From Laburnicola sp. R22_1 (Eukaryota > Ascomycota > Dothideomycetes > Pleosporales > Didymosphaeriaceae): a stretch of DNA of 64,000 nucleotides. The position numbers and the translations under genes were made by a program. Numbering within the stretch: the first letter of the stretch is position 1; every line of letters begins with the position of its first letter. The stretch covers positions 1,674,001-1,738,000 of the forward strand of contig JACONQ010000006.1 in assembly GCA_014281115.1 (NCBI GenBank). The letters run 5' to 3'. Positions 31,016-44,620 of this stretch are shown one piece after another. Under the pieces are notes generated by a model. The model did no database searches. It was given only the letters and a program-made list of their open reading frames with translations, and was not told the origin of the DNA.

Positions 31016-32189
31016 GTTAAGCTATAGCTTAACTATCTATAGCCTATTTCTAGAGCGTTATTAATAATAACGCCTATTAACTAATATAATAGGCAGGCTT
31101 CTCTATATTCTTAAATACTTTGTGTATTAGGAGTGTAGATGTCTTCCTAGAGCATTATCTATATAACTAATAGTAATAACAATACTTACCTATAGATTAC
31201 CTATTAATAATAGGTGTAGTAGAAGATAAAGGATAACTGCTACCTTATTTATAGTAGTATATAGGTTACGTCTTATAAGATATTAGCCCTCTAGCACTAC
31301 TATAATAGTCTCTAAGAGAATAACTTACTTATAAGTAACGTGGCTCTCTATAATAATAATCTATAAGCTTACTAAGCTTTATATATAACAACTACTAAGG
31401 TAGTTATAAAAGTAGCTTACTAATAAGCGAATTTAGTTATTACGATAACTATGAGCCTAGCTTACTTAAATAAGCCATCTATATTTATTACTATTAAACT
31501 ATAAGTTACAATAAATTATAGTAATCCTATTTACCTTACTAATAAGAGATAAGATAACGTTAACGTTATTACTAAATCTAATAATAGTAATATTTTTAAC
31601 TATGTCTCCTCTATTACTTACAATATATAAGACCTCTATAATAATAGTGGATAGTAACAACACACAGAACCTCTACGATAATAATAGACAGACACATAAG
31701 ACCTTAGCGATAAAAGTAGATAGTAACTTAGATAACTTCCAGCCTAAGGCATAGTTATAAAATAAGTTAATAAGACCTGCGCTCCTAGTAAATTACTCTA
31801 GTGTAGTATAGTAGCAACTCTAGTCTTTAGGTATGCTTGCTTTGCGTAGTTAAAAGTCTTAAGACCTTACTATAATTCTAATAAGTCTTACCTACTTTAG
31901 TAAAAGCCTAAGAAGTCTAATATTACTATATAAAATTCTTGAGATTTTATACCTTAAGTAGGTCTTATATTTTATAGTTACGTATAGACTATAGTTATAA
32001 TACTTTATATAAAAAATTACCTGCTATAACTAACTATAATACCCCACTATACTTATAGCTTGCAACCTTAACTCTTAATTTCTAATTTAAATTATACACT
32101 TATTAAGAGACGAATCTATTATATATAGTAGATAAGATAGTAAGACTAAGCTATAAGAATAAGAATAATAGTAACAATACTAGCTTCTA

Positions 32190-34250
32190 AAAAAAGCCCT
32201 GCGACTTTGTTACTGCGTCTTAGCTAGATATCCTAACTTAGTAGAGTACTACCTAAGGTACTTTACCTATAGATTAAGACAAACTAGACAATAACTTGTT
32301 AGAAATAGACCACCATCGCAATAAGCGCAAGGTTACCTTTAAAAAGGGACTTCTTTAGCCTAAAGATTATAATAAGGCTTTCGGAGATAATAATAATAAT
32401 AATAAAAGCAGATCTTATAACAAAGGAAACCCTTTTATAGACATATCTAATTATACAACTATAATATATAACTAATAGGACTATACTAGCTTGCTATCCG
32501 CTAATCTTTCTAAGTATATATAGTTTACTAATACTACTAACACTAATAGTAATATAGTAGATTATAAACTTCGCGTTAGCGTAACTAGTGTAGAGAATAG
32601 TTTAAAGCTAGATAAGGTTAAGGTTTAAGAACATGTGTAGTTTATTAATATAGTAAACTAGAAACCTAATTTCTAGTAAGATATTATTATATTACTATTA
32701 ACAACTATACAACAAGTTACTAACAAGCTAGAGGATAATTAGACTAAGCTCTAAGAGTTTAAGCAGCTATAGGCTAGTTATAAAATGTTGGAATAACAGT
32801 TTATAATAAAGTTAGAATAGGTTAAGACGTTAGAGGGTTGTATTTTATTATATAGGCATTCTCTTAAAATCTTAAAGCAAGAGAAAATTAAGTTGTAAGC
32901 GTACTATAACTTATTAAAGAAGGACTTTATTGCCCTTAGAAAGTTAAAGATCCCTGCTACCTATTATATAGCTTTATAATAATAGCTTAAGGAGATTAAA
33001 AACTACCTACTTAATAACTATGTCTCGCGTATTAATTATTAAGACTTAGAGACCTACTTTACGCAGCTTATAGAGATAGAGTATACTATTTAGTAGGAAT
33101 TAAATACAACTTATACCTATATTACTAAGCTTAGAGGCTAGCTGCTAGTATGCGTTATACTATAAGGTTAATATTATAATACCTAATAGTTTATAGATCC
33201 TAACTAGCCTATCCTATCTATTAAGTAACTAAATATTAAAGTTTATTATATACCCGCTAATAATCTATTACTTAATTATATATGTTTGTCTCTTACTTTA
33301 GACTTGTAATATAACCCGCGAGCTGTAAGCTATATAAGTTATGCTTAATAGTAGACTAGCCCTATGCTATTTTGCAAAGTTATGCTATTATCTAGACTTA
33401 TAGTAGATTCCTAATACTTATAATAGATTTAAATGCCTAAAGTAGACTATTTCTTTAGGGAAGATAAAGGTAAAGACAACTATAAATATTAGCATATTAT
33501 ATTAATAGATAAGCTTTAGACCTTTCTAAATAAATAATTGCGTATTATATACTTATATAGTTAACTTAAGAGATGTGCCTAGACTCTAGTATATTTGTAC
33601 TTTAAGACTGCTACAACTATTATAGATATACTTAACTACTTTAATAAAATCTACCTATCTAAAAACAAATTGTTGGACGCTTAGAAGAAGATTATAGGCA
33701 ATACCCTAGCTTAAGGTTCTAGGGAGACTCTTATAAATTAGCATGCGCAATTTATAGCTATTATTACTTATTTTAGTATGCTTCACTACCTACTAATAAA
33801 TTAAGCCCACTAACTTATATATAGTTGTATTATTAACGCCACTAATATATTATCTATATCTAGGAAATCTTTTACGTCTTATATAGACTAAGTCTTATAT
33901 ATAGAGCGCCTTAATTATAAGTCTACTATAGGTTACTCTAGTATGTTTACTATAGTGTCTAATTGCTTAAAAGCTTATTTTATAAATACTACTAATACTA
34001 GATTTAATACTGTAATATATACTATATCCTCTACTTTGCGTATAAATAAGACTACTAGATGCAATATTTATAAATATATGTTATAAGAATTAGATTTGCT
34101 AGCTAAGGCTAATGCTTGTTTTAAATATAGAGTTATAGGATGTTAAGTAATAGACGCCACTACTATATATTATAATAATGCGATTACTCTAGTAAAAATT
34201 ATTAAGTACCTCTATATTATCCTCTCTAGCCCTATTAATTATAAAGACGT
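32190..34250 (+). pseudogene. Gypsy gag-like relic
   Basis: A plus-strand frame with Gln-to-stop changes. A long helical, coiled-coil-like stretch at about 32690-33000 (KLEDN, KLQEFKQLQASYKMLEQ with stops in between) is followed by a region compatible with capsid. No zinc knuckle was recognised. Assigned by position between the 5' LTR and RT. Confidence 0.4.
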
Positions 34251-35289
34251 GTAATACGTCTACGCTATTTAGACAAATTCTAACTAACTATATAGTCTCT
34301 ATAGATATAATAGTTTGCGTAATAAGTTACCCAAGTATAAGATTTCTAACTAGGACGACATACGTTGCGGTTAGGACTATAAAAATAATAATAAGTTATA
34401 TTTTTAGTAGCTCCTAAGCAAAACTGCGTAAGGAAGCGATATTAATAGCGTATATAAAGAAATTTTGCAGCAGTATAATAAAAGATAGATAAGTTTAAAC
34501 TAGATACTAAGCTTAACCATAACCTATAGTATATGCAATAGATCTCCGCCATCGCTATTAACACAAAGCCCTAACTAGATAAAGTTAAGTAGTTATAGTT
34601 TATATATCTTATTAAGCTTACTATACCTTGCAAATAGGCTAAGGCATACTAACTTACTAATCTAGAAGCTAGCGTAGCTTTATTAGCCCTATATATATTA
34701 AGTATCACTAATTAAGATTATATAATATTAATAATCTAATTATATTATGTCTTGCTAATAGCAAGATAGTTAATAAGATTAGTTAAACTATAGACCTTAC
34801 TATATAGTATAGGATTTATACTAGTACTACTATGTATTTTATTACTAATATTAGGACTTTTAACATTATACTTAGCATAGATTAGATGTTTGCCTATAAT
34901 TTATAATAAGGGTTACGCGATTAGTCTATAATATTTAATGCTTACTACTATCTAGTTAACTATCTTAGAGATATCTTACCTAAGATAGTGTACTATAACA
35001 AACTGTTAGCCAGCTCTTTATAACCTATGCAGCGGGATAATATTAGTCTTATTATAGGTAAGGTAGCTTATCTTATAGTAGTACACTATCTAGACTTAGT
35101 TACATAGTTAGAACCTTATTATTAAAACTAGCTTAGTCGCCTGCCTAATCCTACTAATAGCAACTGTAATATATAAACATTTTGCGCAACTCTAGGTCTT
35201 ACTACTTATAGTTAGGCAGACTATAATAAGTTTATAAAGAAGTTAGCTAATAAACAATAGATAATAGATAAACTTAAGCAGCGACTACT

Positions 35290-35751
35290 AGATTAATTAC
35301 ATAATAAGTCTTAGTATTTTAACCTAAAGAAGGCTAATAAGTTAGCTCCTTACTACCCTAGTGTTAACTATCCTATTAACCTAGTTAATAATAAAGCGCC
35401 ACAATCGTATATTTATAGCCTTACACGTTTAGAGATAATAATAGTTAAGGAATATATTAATAAAATAACTGCGAAGGGCTTTTTACAAATAAGTATATCT
35501 TAGTATATATTACTTATTCTTGTTGTTAAAAAACTAGGAGGTGGATTACGCATCTGCGTTAATTACTATACTATTAACGCTATTATAAAGCGTAATTATA
35601 ACACGCTACTATTGCTAAAAGACACGCTAGTGCAAATAAATAAGACTAAGTTTATGTCTATTATAGATATTATTGTGGGTTTTAATAATATATGCATTAA
35701 GAAGAGTAATAAAGAAAAAATAGTGTTTTTAATCTGCTATAGCCTATATAA
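35290..35751 (+). pseudogene. Gypsy reverse transcriptase, N-terminal part
   Basis: Frame: EYINKITAKGFLQIS, then ILLILVVKKLGGGLRICVNY, then INAIIKRNYNTLLLLKDTL and KFMSIIDIIVGFNNICI. This is the standard gypsy RT order (ILFVKKKDGGLRLCVDYRxLN...FTKLDLRxAYNxIRI). It stops at SLYN, inside the GLFEYxVMPFGL motif, where the copia element begins. Confidence 0.85.
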
Positions 35752-35931
35752 TGTAAGATAGTGGAGATCACAGTAATTCATAGTGATATGGGTTGACCAT
35801 AAGAAAAGAGGTGTGTCATTACTATGGAGGACCGAGGGCCTGAAGGTGTATGGGTGAGGCTAGGCATAAGGTTATTCCGGCCGAGGTCATGTAACTAAGG
35901 ACCGACCATACAGCCATGCGGCAGTCTTACA
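35752..35931 (-). repeat. 3' LTR of Copia-C
   Basis: It is 180 bp and differs from 42174-42353 at about five positions by eye, all transitions (C/T or G/A), i.e. about 97% identity. Confidence 0.92.
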
Positions 35932-37330
35932 CACCCCCTTTAGATTGCCAATAGTGGTGATCTGAGAGATGCCAGGTCCTGAGTCAAAACAGGTATGCGT
36001 GGCGACAAGAGATAAAGTCAAAATGGCGCGACAGGCAACAAACAACTCCCAACCTTAGTGAGGGGAAGAAAAAGGAGCTGTCAGCAGGTTCTTGTGTGGG
36101 CTGCTTGCCATAAAAGTTACCCTAAAACACTGTGACAACAGTGTGAGTGAGCTAAAAGGTGTCAGACTAGAGGGGCGCGTAGCCATGTGCCTCATTAACA
36201 TGGTGTTGGACCAGAGGGGCGCGTGGCCATATGCCTTATCAACAGTGTGAAACACAGTGATTTTGTGGACTATGAGTGCAAGGACAGGGTGAGATTCATT
36301 AGTCACCTGAACCGCTAGGACGGGGTGAGACTAATAGGTCACCTAAGCCGTCTGTGTGTGGGTCGGCGTCTGAGTGTCCTTAGCATATAGCTTATAATAG
36401 TAGATTAGGTCTGTTTTAATGTGAAATTACTATAAGAAAGCAGTCTGCCTAGGTACTAGCGTAAACAATCGTAACTGTTCTATATAGCTAGGCCAGCAAG
36501 TAAGGGCGTACCTTATAGGAGAGTCTAGTCTTAAAATGAGAAAAGGTGGGTCCTAGTCTAGTGCTGAGGTCTGCCCGTGTTTGTTATCAATGTGAGCCGT
36601 CTTAATAACTCCAGTGTGATTAACTCCAGCGTAAGTGGGCGGAACCACTCTATATAGCTGCGCCAGCACAAGGAGACAGAACTCCTTGCTAATACCTAGA
36701 CTTGTGCCTTAGGTGTGTAGGTACTAAGGGAACTAATCCGCAGGATAGGTAGCTAATCCACCTAGGTATAGACAGTTATTAGCTATTGTTAACTTCTTAA
36801 TAGATAGTGCTCTGCGTTAGACGTTAAGATTCTTCTTACTAGAGCTGTAATACAACACGTGTAAGGTCTTATCACTGTAAAACATAGGAAAAGTAGGGTG
36901 CTAGAATAGAACAGTGCTTAGGGGCAATGTTAGACCAGAGGGGCGCGTGGCCATGTGCCTTATTAATATATAGAGATGGAGGAGCATTAGACCAGAGGAG
37001 CGCGTAGCTATAGGCCTCATTAACACAGTAAAACACAGTAATTCTGAAGACTGTGGGCGCAGGAACAGGGTGAGATTTATAGGTCACCTAAACCACTAAT
37101 ATTCTACTATAAGGTCGCAGAGGTGTAAGAGCTTAAAGACTCTACTTGTTCACCTATAATCTGCTTTAGAATAGGCTTAAGTTGTAAGAGCTTTAACCAT
37201 TCCTAATGCTTCTGTTTAGGTAGAAGTTTTATAAGGCTATTAGCGGACTAAGAGTTAGTTTTAATATAAGCGGGAGTAATAGTTCCTTATAGTGCCTGTT
37301 CCCATAACTAATGGTAGTATATATCCACGT
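35932..37330 (-). other. Copia-C 3' non-coding region with duplicated blocks
   Basis: About 1.4 kb between the end of RNase H and the 3' LTR, unusually long for copia. A unit around ccagaggggcgcgtggccat is present twice at 36165-36240 and twice at 36930-37025. The larger block, running through aacacagtgattttg to cagggtgagatt and ggtcacct, is duplicated at 36165-36310 and 36930-37090. Open frames here are repeat artefacts. Confidence 0.6.
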
Positions 37331-40300
37331 GTTAAAGGGTTGTCTTTAGCTAAGGGGACTCTGTAACCAGTAGACGAATTGTCTATTTGTTGTCATAGTA
37401 CATAGAGGGTTGTTCCTTAAAGTCTAGGTAGAGATTATTAAAGATCCTAGACCACTAGTAGTACTTAGTGTACCCTGCAGAGAGTAAGATAAGTTCGGCT
37501 TTGGTAGTTAACTTAACAACGCAGCGTTAGAGCGTTGCTTTCTAGTCAATTAGACCGCCAAATAGGAAGAAGATGTAGCCTTATAAGGACTTGCGGGTTG
37601 CCTTATAATTAGCGTAAGACGCGTTAGTTGCGCCATAGAAGTTGGTCTCTTTAGTATCTTTTTAATAGAGATGCGGAGTAGTGTAGTCTATAGAGTAGTG
37701 TAGTGCCAGGTCCTAGGAGTAATGCAGGTATGCGAGGCACTAATATACAGCTAATAAGTGTTTAGGGCCAGGGTTAGTAAGGAATTTAGCCAATTTTAAA
37801 TAAGCTTTGGCAATATCTAGACGTGTAGCACCAGCGGCGTAGCTAATAGATCTAACTATCTAGGAGTAACAATAAGATGCGTCCTCGTTCTTAGACTCTG
37901 TTAATGGTACAAGCTCCTCGAAAGGTAGAGGTAAAGTAGGTGCCTTAGTCCAGGACAACTTTTAAGGTGCCGGGTATTTGGCGTAGATTTTCTAGATATA
38001 GTTATATTATAACAACTAAAGATGACTATTATCGCGGTCTCTGTGTGTGGTAATACCACAGAAAGTAGAGTTCTCTTGGCCTTGCAAGTTGGTAATTTCA
38101 TACTATTTAACAAGCTTGCGTTTAAAGGCGTTAAGGAAGGATAAATAACCTAGAAGGGCCATAGTAATAATGTCGTTCACGTAAAAAAAGACGATAATGC
38201 GATCGTCTCTCTATAGACAGGGTGCGTTAAGTACTAGTAATAGACTAAAGCTCTTAAGTGTAGTTGTAAAGTCTTTGTACCAGAGTAGTAGTAACGTCTT
38301 AAGGCTATAAAGGGCGCGATAAAGTTGCCAGTAGTGCCCGCCATTACAGAAACCTTCTAGTTAAAAGGTGTAAATAGGTTCAGGGAGTTTGGCGTTAGTA
38401 AAAGCATTAACAGCGTTATATTAATGTATATCCATATTAAAGTAGGCAGCAATTGCCATAAGAGCGCGGAATATTCGTACAGCAAGAGTAGCAGCATAGG
38501 TGTCACCCACAACAGTCTGCAAGTCTCCTCTCACAACAATCCTTGCTTTAAACTTGGCTAAATAGCCTTAATCGAATTTGTATATAAAGACCCACATAAG
38601 TGGCAAGACTTTAGTGCTTAGAGAGAGCTCTAAAAGCGAAATCTTAATGTATGTCTCCTTTCTAGCGATAGTATTCAGCTCCTTCTTCGCAGCTGCCATA
38701 AAGCCTTCTCTAAACCACATAGGGAGTTTCAGAATATTATTCCAAAATTAAGGCAGGGGCGGAAGCTGGTCTCTGTAGACTCGCCGTAATAGTGCGATTG
38801 ATTAGGGCACTTTGTCTAGTAGTAAGGCCGACGCGAACGTGTTCTAATAAGTCTAGATAGCGTTGGCAGCAGAATTTCGTGTGCGTTTAGGCAATATATT
38901 AGTAGTTTAGAGATGGGTATTAGTCCTGTATTGCTTTCTTTGCACAGGAGGTCCTATTAATATAGGTGTAGGGGACGCAGAGGACTAAGAGGGCGTCGGC
39001 GGTGTAGCTATTACTGACGTTGGCGGCGTGGAGGTCTGATTAACTATAGAAACTAGTGAAGGGTATGCATCTCTGCCACAGTGTACATTATAAGCTTGGC
39101 CTAATTTCTCGCCTACAAGTAGGGTTTTAGTAGGAAGGATAGACAGCTTAGCGTCTTTATGTACTTCCTTATTAGAATCTTCCTGCTCACTTTCTAATTC
39201 TTTAACCTTAATATTATTAATGGCTTAATCTAACTAAATGCTAAGTAGGCTCTCTTTATTAGTGGACCTAAAGAATAGTTCTTTATTAAAGGTAACATTC
39301 CTTGTTCGAATAATCTTGCCTCTGTGTCCGCGGGATACAGCTTTTGGTACCTATATATAGTAGATATTACGTGAGTCTACGCCTACCAAGTAACTAATAA
39401 GCGCCCTTAGGGAAAGCTTGTCTGTTTGGGGAATCTTCTTGCGAAGGTAGTATGCTCTACATCTATAGATGCGTAGATAAGCGATAGAGGGCGGTTTGCT
39501 GTGTGCAGCCTCAAACAGTGTAGTCTAGTTTAATAATTTAATAGGAGTCCAATTAAGTAGATATGCCGCATAGACGTACATCTCTTTGCACAGGTAAAGT
39601 GGAAGGTTAGACGTAGTCCTAAGTGATTAAGACATAGTAATTAGCATCTTTCCTAACCATTCTGCATAGCCTAATTGTTCTGTAGTGTTAGGGGACTAGA
39701 GCTGTATAGTAATGCCTTGTTGTTTGCAGTGCCTAACTACACTAAGGTTATTTTAAAACCTATAAGCTCTCTCTCTGTCCATTAGTATAAACACTAGGCT
39801 AGCGTTATAGCGGCGTTTAATGTGTCTATCCATAAGTTTAAAGACTCTATCCAGGACATCTGTAGATCGATCGGGTATGCCATACACTATATAGGTCTTA
39901 GAGACAAGACAGTAACTATAAAAGATGTACTAGTTGCCTACAAGAGATTTGGCGTTAAGTGCGATAATATCGATAGCAATAGCTTTAAATACACGCGTAG
40001 GTTGGTGCTCTCTGTTAGATCTCTATAAAATAATCTGTAAAGCCTTATTAACTCTGCATTGTTCGCAGTCTTATGTACTAGGGGGAGGAGATGTGAGCGG
40101 AGCTATGCCAGCAACGTTGTGACTTAGTTTCTCCATTAATTTAGCTCTAGCATAGCCTATTAAGACGTGTGCGTGAAGACTGGATAACGTGCGGTCAGGT
40201 AGTGGTGCAATAGAGGGTTTCTTATAGCTCCTTTTGTTGGCAAGCGCTAGGAAAGGTCTGTTGGTGTGGTCCTCTAGTAGTGCTGGGAGAGACCGTTAGT

Positions 40301-40900
40301 CCACTAGAACATAGTAACCACCTATAGGTTTAACTATTGCCTAGATAGGATTCTTAGTGCTATCCTTTGTGTATAGGCATTCACGCCCTAAGTTAAAGTG
40401 GATATCTTTTCCTCTAAGCCTTAAGAGTGATACTAGTAAGGTAATAAAGCCTAGACATAAGGCAACGTTCCTTAATATAGTCCTTATAGGTCTACCTAGT
40501 GTCTGGATTTTAATGTCGCATTTACCCCATGCGGCGATTTCCACTAAGTTTTCTCTATAACTAATCCTTTTGCCTAGTATTGCAGGATAAATCTATATAA
40601 ACTTGTTAGGCTTATTATAGACGTGTATGTCCGAACCACAATTAAGAATCTAAGAGTGACAGAGTACTAAGGTTAGATGTTGCTTGTTGCTTATTGCGAG
40701 GTATTTTGTTACGTGTGCCTATTTGTATTCTCTATTAGAGGCTTAGTTGCCAGCGTCGATATAACCTGTGGGTGTAACGCGATCTCGCTTTGCCTTCTCT
40801 CTTATTTGTATTTTATTAAGCAGCTTAGCCTATCTAGTAACCTTACTGTATCTTTGAATGGCTTTAATACAAGCTAGGTCGATTTTAAACCTAATTTCTT
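37330..40900 (-). pseudogene. Copia-C pol: GAG-pre-integrase, integrase, reverse transcriptase, RNase H
   Basis: From right to left on the minus strand: pre-integrase zinc site H(x)3H...CEQC near 40050-40180; integrase with AIDIIALNAKS, FILMDRERAYRF and QLGYAEWLGKMLITM near 39980-39620, then YVYAAYLLNWTP near 39560; RT with KARIVVRGDLQT near 38520, AVNAFTNAKLPEPIY and FFYVNDIITM near 38180; RNase H near 37700-37350, with CVVKLTTKAELILLSAG and YYDNKQIDNSS. Stops are TAG at Gln codons, about one per 60-100 codons. Confidence 0.8.
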
Positions 40901-41975
40901 ATAGCCAGGTACAGATGTATGGACAAGCTCCCTATTGTGGGTTACCTAGGTGGGCGTTGCCTTTGCTATAAGGACAAGGCTTTCTTTGCGAACCACTAGC
41001 GATCTTAGTGTTAGTGCGCTTCCTATTGTTCTAAAGTCCTCCTATATTGTTTGAAGGCGTTAAGCTACAGCTCTAATTTCTCGCATCTGTATAGTAAGGA
41101 GACTATGCTCTATTAAGCGCGGCATAGGCGGTGCCTTGTATATTGCCCTTGTTTAAGCTGTATAGGTACGGCGTTGTTTAGTAGTGTTAAATAAGCGCCG
41201 CGATAGATACCTTGTTAGGTATACTTAGTAGTGGTGCAGGGACTGTAATAAGTTGTTCTGGTGTAACAACGACGCCTGCGCGATTAATAATAACTGGTAT
41301 AGTGTAGACTATTAAAGCTAGTGGATTAAGTTCTGCGTTAATATATACTAAACAGGCCTTATAGACTTTCTTGTTTATTATTGCTGCAAACCCTAAATTA
41401 ATAGCGTGAAAGACCTTAAGAAGATTAAGCTAGGGAGCGAAACCCTAGACAGCTAGAACCTTTAGTTTAATGGCCTTGTTAAGATGAATTTAGAAGTCGT
41501 TTATCTAGTCCTTAATTAACTAGCGACTAGGCGTGTACTTCTTCATCTTGTTATATTAATAGTCTGCTTCTTCTTATTTTATAACTATTAGTTTTGAGTA
41601 GTTCTTATAAAGGAACCTGATTTGTTCTACGATAGTGTAGTTAGCAGGCATAGAAATTAGTATGTTGTCCCTTACTGTACTTATAATGTGGCTTTCAAGC
41701 TTGCTTAGTAATTTCTCGCGTTCTTATTTGCGCTTATATTTCTCTTTCCACACTGCAATGTTAAGGTTTTCATTAGGGTCAGATTCAACGTCTTCCGGCA
41801 CCACAAGGTTTGTAGTCTCTGGGTCGACGTATTTCAGGGCGCGTAGTATGCGCGCGGTACGTTTAAAAACTGTGTACCATGGTTTAAAGTTGTCCATCCC
41901 TTTTAGTATAACTTTTTCGTCCTTTAGCGTTGCCATTATAACGCGTTTGCGATAACTTTTTGCGTGTTTGGCCAC
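40900..41975 (-). pseudogene. Copia-C gag
   Basis: The minus-strand frame opens at 41975 or at the internal Met at 41937 (MATLKDEKVILKGMDNFKPW, the family's start with a GxxNFxxW motif) and is open to 41724. It then continues with stops and frame changes to about 40900. Nucleocapsid-type cysteines were not recognised. Confidence 0.65.
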
Positions 41976-42173
41976 TAGTGTAGGCTTTTTGTTGTAATTT
42001 AGAGTCTTACAGTGTTTTATATAGTAACTATAATTATAGTTTTTGCAAATGACTTTTCGCGTTGTTGTTGTGAAAACTCTACTCTGGTCCGTGCGAGCGA
42101 TAAATGTGGCAGCAGGACTGACTAGTAAGGAGTTTTAGAGGGTGCGCAATAAGCGTCGTGCTGGGCTTATAAC

Positions 42174-42353
42174 TGTAAGATAGTGGAGATCACAGTAATT
42201 TATAGTAATATGGGTTGACCATAAGAAAAGAGGTGTGTCATTACTATGGAGGACCGAGGGCCTAAAGGTGTATGGGTGAGGCTAGGCATAAGGTTATTCC
42301 GGCCGAGGTCATGTGACCAAGGACCGACCATACAGCCATGCGGCAGTCTTACA
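42174..42353 (-). repeat. 5' LTR of Copia-C
   Basis: 180 bp, TG...CA ends, followed by the tataa duplication at 42354-42358. Confidence 0.92.
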
Positions 42354-42358
42354 TATAA

Positions 42359-44531
42359 ATACACTATTATGCTTTTTACCCTTACTAGTGCTTGTAGCAC
42401 GTTTTGGACTTATATTAATAAAACGCTATAATAATATCTTAATAACTTCTATATAGTATATTTAGATAATATACTTATATATAGTAAGACTAAGGAAGAC
42501 TATATTAGATATATATAAACTATTATTAATAAGTTAGAATAAGTAGGCCTACATTTAAATATTAATAAGTGTTAGTTTAAGATTACAAAAGTTAAGTACC
42601 TTAGGATTATTCTAATAACTAAAGGTATTAAGATAAATTCTAATAAGGTATAGGTAGTTTATAACTAGCAATTACTATAGTTGCTTAAGAATATATAAGT
42701 ATTTCTAGATTTTATAAACTTCTATTAATAATTTATTAGAGGTTTTAGTTAGATTGCTTGCCTGTTAACTAATCTTACTAAAAGCAACGCACTAAAAGAC
42801 TGGCCTATTAAACTAGGCTCTTCTACTACAACTACCTTTAAGGTACTTAAGTAAGTCTTTATAACTACACTTGTCCTAGTTTACTTTAACCTAGATAAGG
42901 AAACCTAGTTAGAAACTAATGCGTCTAATTTTGTCACAGCCACTATTTTATTATAAAAGAACAATTATAATATACTATAACCTATTGCGTACTTATTATA
43001 TAAAATAAACTCTACTAAGTGTAATTATAAAATCTATAATAAGGAGCTATTAGCTATAGTACGCGCCTTTAAAGAGTGGAGATCTAAGCTCTTAGGTACC
43101 TAGGATTCTATTAATATTATTACTAATTATCTCGCTTTATAATATTATATAACTAGTAAATAGCTTAACTAATAATAAGTATAATAGACTAAATTTCTAG
43201 CTAAGTTTAACATCTATATTTGTTACTATCCTAGTAAGTAAGGTACAAAATCCAATGTCTTAACGCGCTATCTAGGCAACTTACCTAAAGGTAATAATAA
43301 TGTTTGCTAATAACACTAAGTTTAGATAGTCTTATACCTAGAGATTTTTAAGGGCAAAGAATTGTATTATATAGTTGCCGCTGCCTACGCTTTGTTAGAT
43401 AAGAGTAGTTACTCTAGCCTATAGCTTACAGCCATATTATATTATATTACTAAACTCGCTACTAATAATAATAATTCTATTACTATAACTATAATAGAGA
43501 CTAAGGAGATTGCGCAATTACTTAAGAATATTAAAATAGCCTATGCTGCTAAGAAGATAGTTTAAGATATTATTACTACTATTTAAGCCAAGGCCTAATA
43601 TTTGCTAGAGAAGCTTCTTAAGTAGGGACTTAGGATTAAAGTTACTAAATATTAGTTAACTAAAGAATTACTATATATTAAGAACTAACTATATATTCCT
43701 AATAATAAGAATCTCTATATACGTATTTTTAAGTAAGCCTATAATAGAGTTACTACTAAATATATTAGTCGCGAGGATACTTATAAATGTGTTAGTTGCT
43801 AGTACTACTAGTCCTATATAATATACACTATTGCCTACTATATTTGCGCCTATATATCTTACTATTATAGTAAGCTATACTACAATGCTAAGTATAGTTT
43901 ATTGCATCTACTATCTATTCTAGACTATTACTAGAAATTAATTCTAATAGACTTTATTATTAGCCTGCCATCTTATTATAATAATAGCAAGACCTATACA
44001 GCTATTATAGTTATTATAGACTAGCTTAGTAAAAGAAGAAGTTTATTCCTATAGTTAAAATTATAGCTAAAGTAGTTATAAAAGCTTTTATTACCTATAT
44101 CTAGCACAAGAAGGGTTTTCTAAAGGACGTTATTAGTAACTATAGTTAATAGTTTATATTTTACTTTTAGAGATAACTCTATAAACGCCTTAGCACTAAA
44201 CTACGACTATTAACTAGCTAGCACTCTAAAACTAATAGTTAGATAGAGATTGCTAATACTACTTTAAAGGAGTACTTACACGCGTATATTAACTACTAAT
44301 AAAATAACTAGACTTTATACTTACTTATAGCAGAATTTATTGCTAACTTATTAGTTAGTAAGTTAACTAGTGTAGTACCCTTTATTACAACTAAGAGTTA
44401 CTTACTATATAATAGTACTAAATCTATATAATTATATAATAATAAGTTAGTAAGTAGAGACGCTACTACTAGTAAGTGTTTACTTATTATGCCTACCTAT
44501 ATAAATTATTCACGCGCAAATAACTTTATTA
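42359..44531 (+). pseudogene. Gypsy polyprotein: RT end, RNase H, integrase core
   Basis: Resumes after Copia-C: LFTLTSACSTFWTYINKTL, then FYIVYLDNILIYSKT near 42450 (YLDDILIYS motif, third Asp altered), the RT/RNase H linker KYLRIILITKGIKI, RNase H with LETNASNFVTATILLQ and NYNILQPIAYLLYKIN near 42900-43000, then integrase with YISREDTYKCVSCQYYQSYII near 43770, an SILDYYQKLILIDFIISLPS block near 43915-43980 and AIIVIIDQLSKRR near 44000. Many Gln-to-stop changes. Confidence 0.85.
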
Positions 44532-44547
44532 ACTTCCTTATCTATAT

Positions 44548-44592
44548 TAAAGATTAAAGATCTTCGTCGTGTTAAGATTCTAACTAAGATCG
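44548..44592 (-). repeat. R4 fragment of 45 bp with a 16-bp target duplication
   Basis: The inserted 45 bp contain taaagatcttcgtcgtgtta, the fixed end of R4. They are flanked by acttccttatctatat at 44532-44547 and acttccttacctatat at 44593-44608, one C/T difference. Inserted in the gypsy integrase. Confidence 0.75.
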
Positions 44593-44620
44593 ACTTCCTT
44601 ACCTATATATATAAATTTCC

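Larger units (their letters stand above)
35752..42353 (-). mobile_element. Full-length Ty1/copia retrotransposon Copia-C inserted in the gypsy RT
   Basis: Length 6602 bp with two 180-bp LTRs (35752-35931 and 42174-42353) and a 5-bp duplication tataa (35747-35751 and 42354-42358). LTRs begin TGTAAGA and end TCTTACA. Coding is on the minus strand: gag at the right, then protease/integrase, RT and RNase H leftwards. A purine tract aaagggggtg precedes the left LTR in element orientation, as a polypurine tract should. Composition is far less AT-rich than the host relic, so it is the youngest large insertion here. In-frame TAG codons show that RIP has begun. Confidence 0.92.

Noticed and set aside
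36055..37087. Two short minus-strand frames with similar sequence (36055-36306, 36872-37087)
   Set aside because: They reflect the duplicated non-coding block of Copia-C, not a protein.
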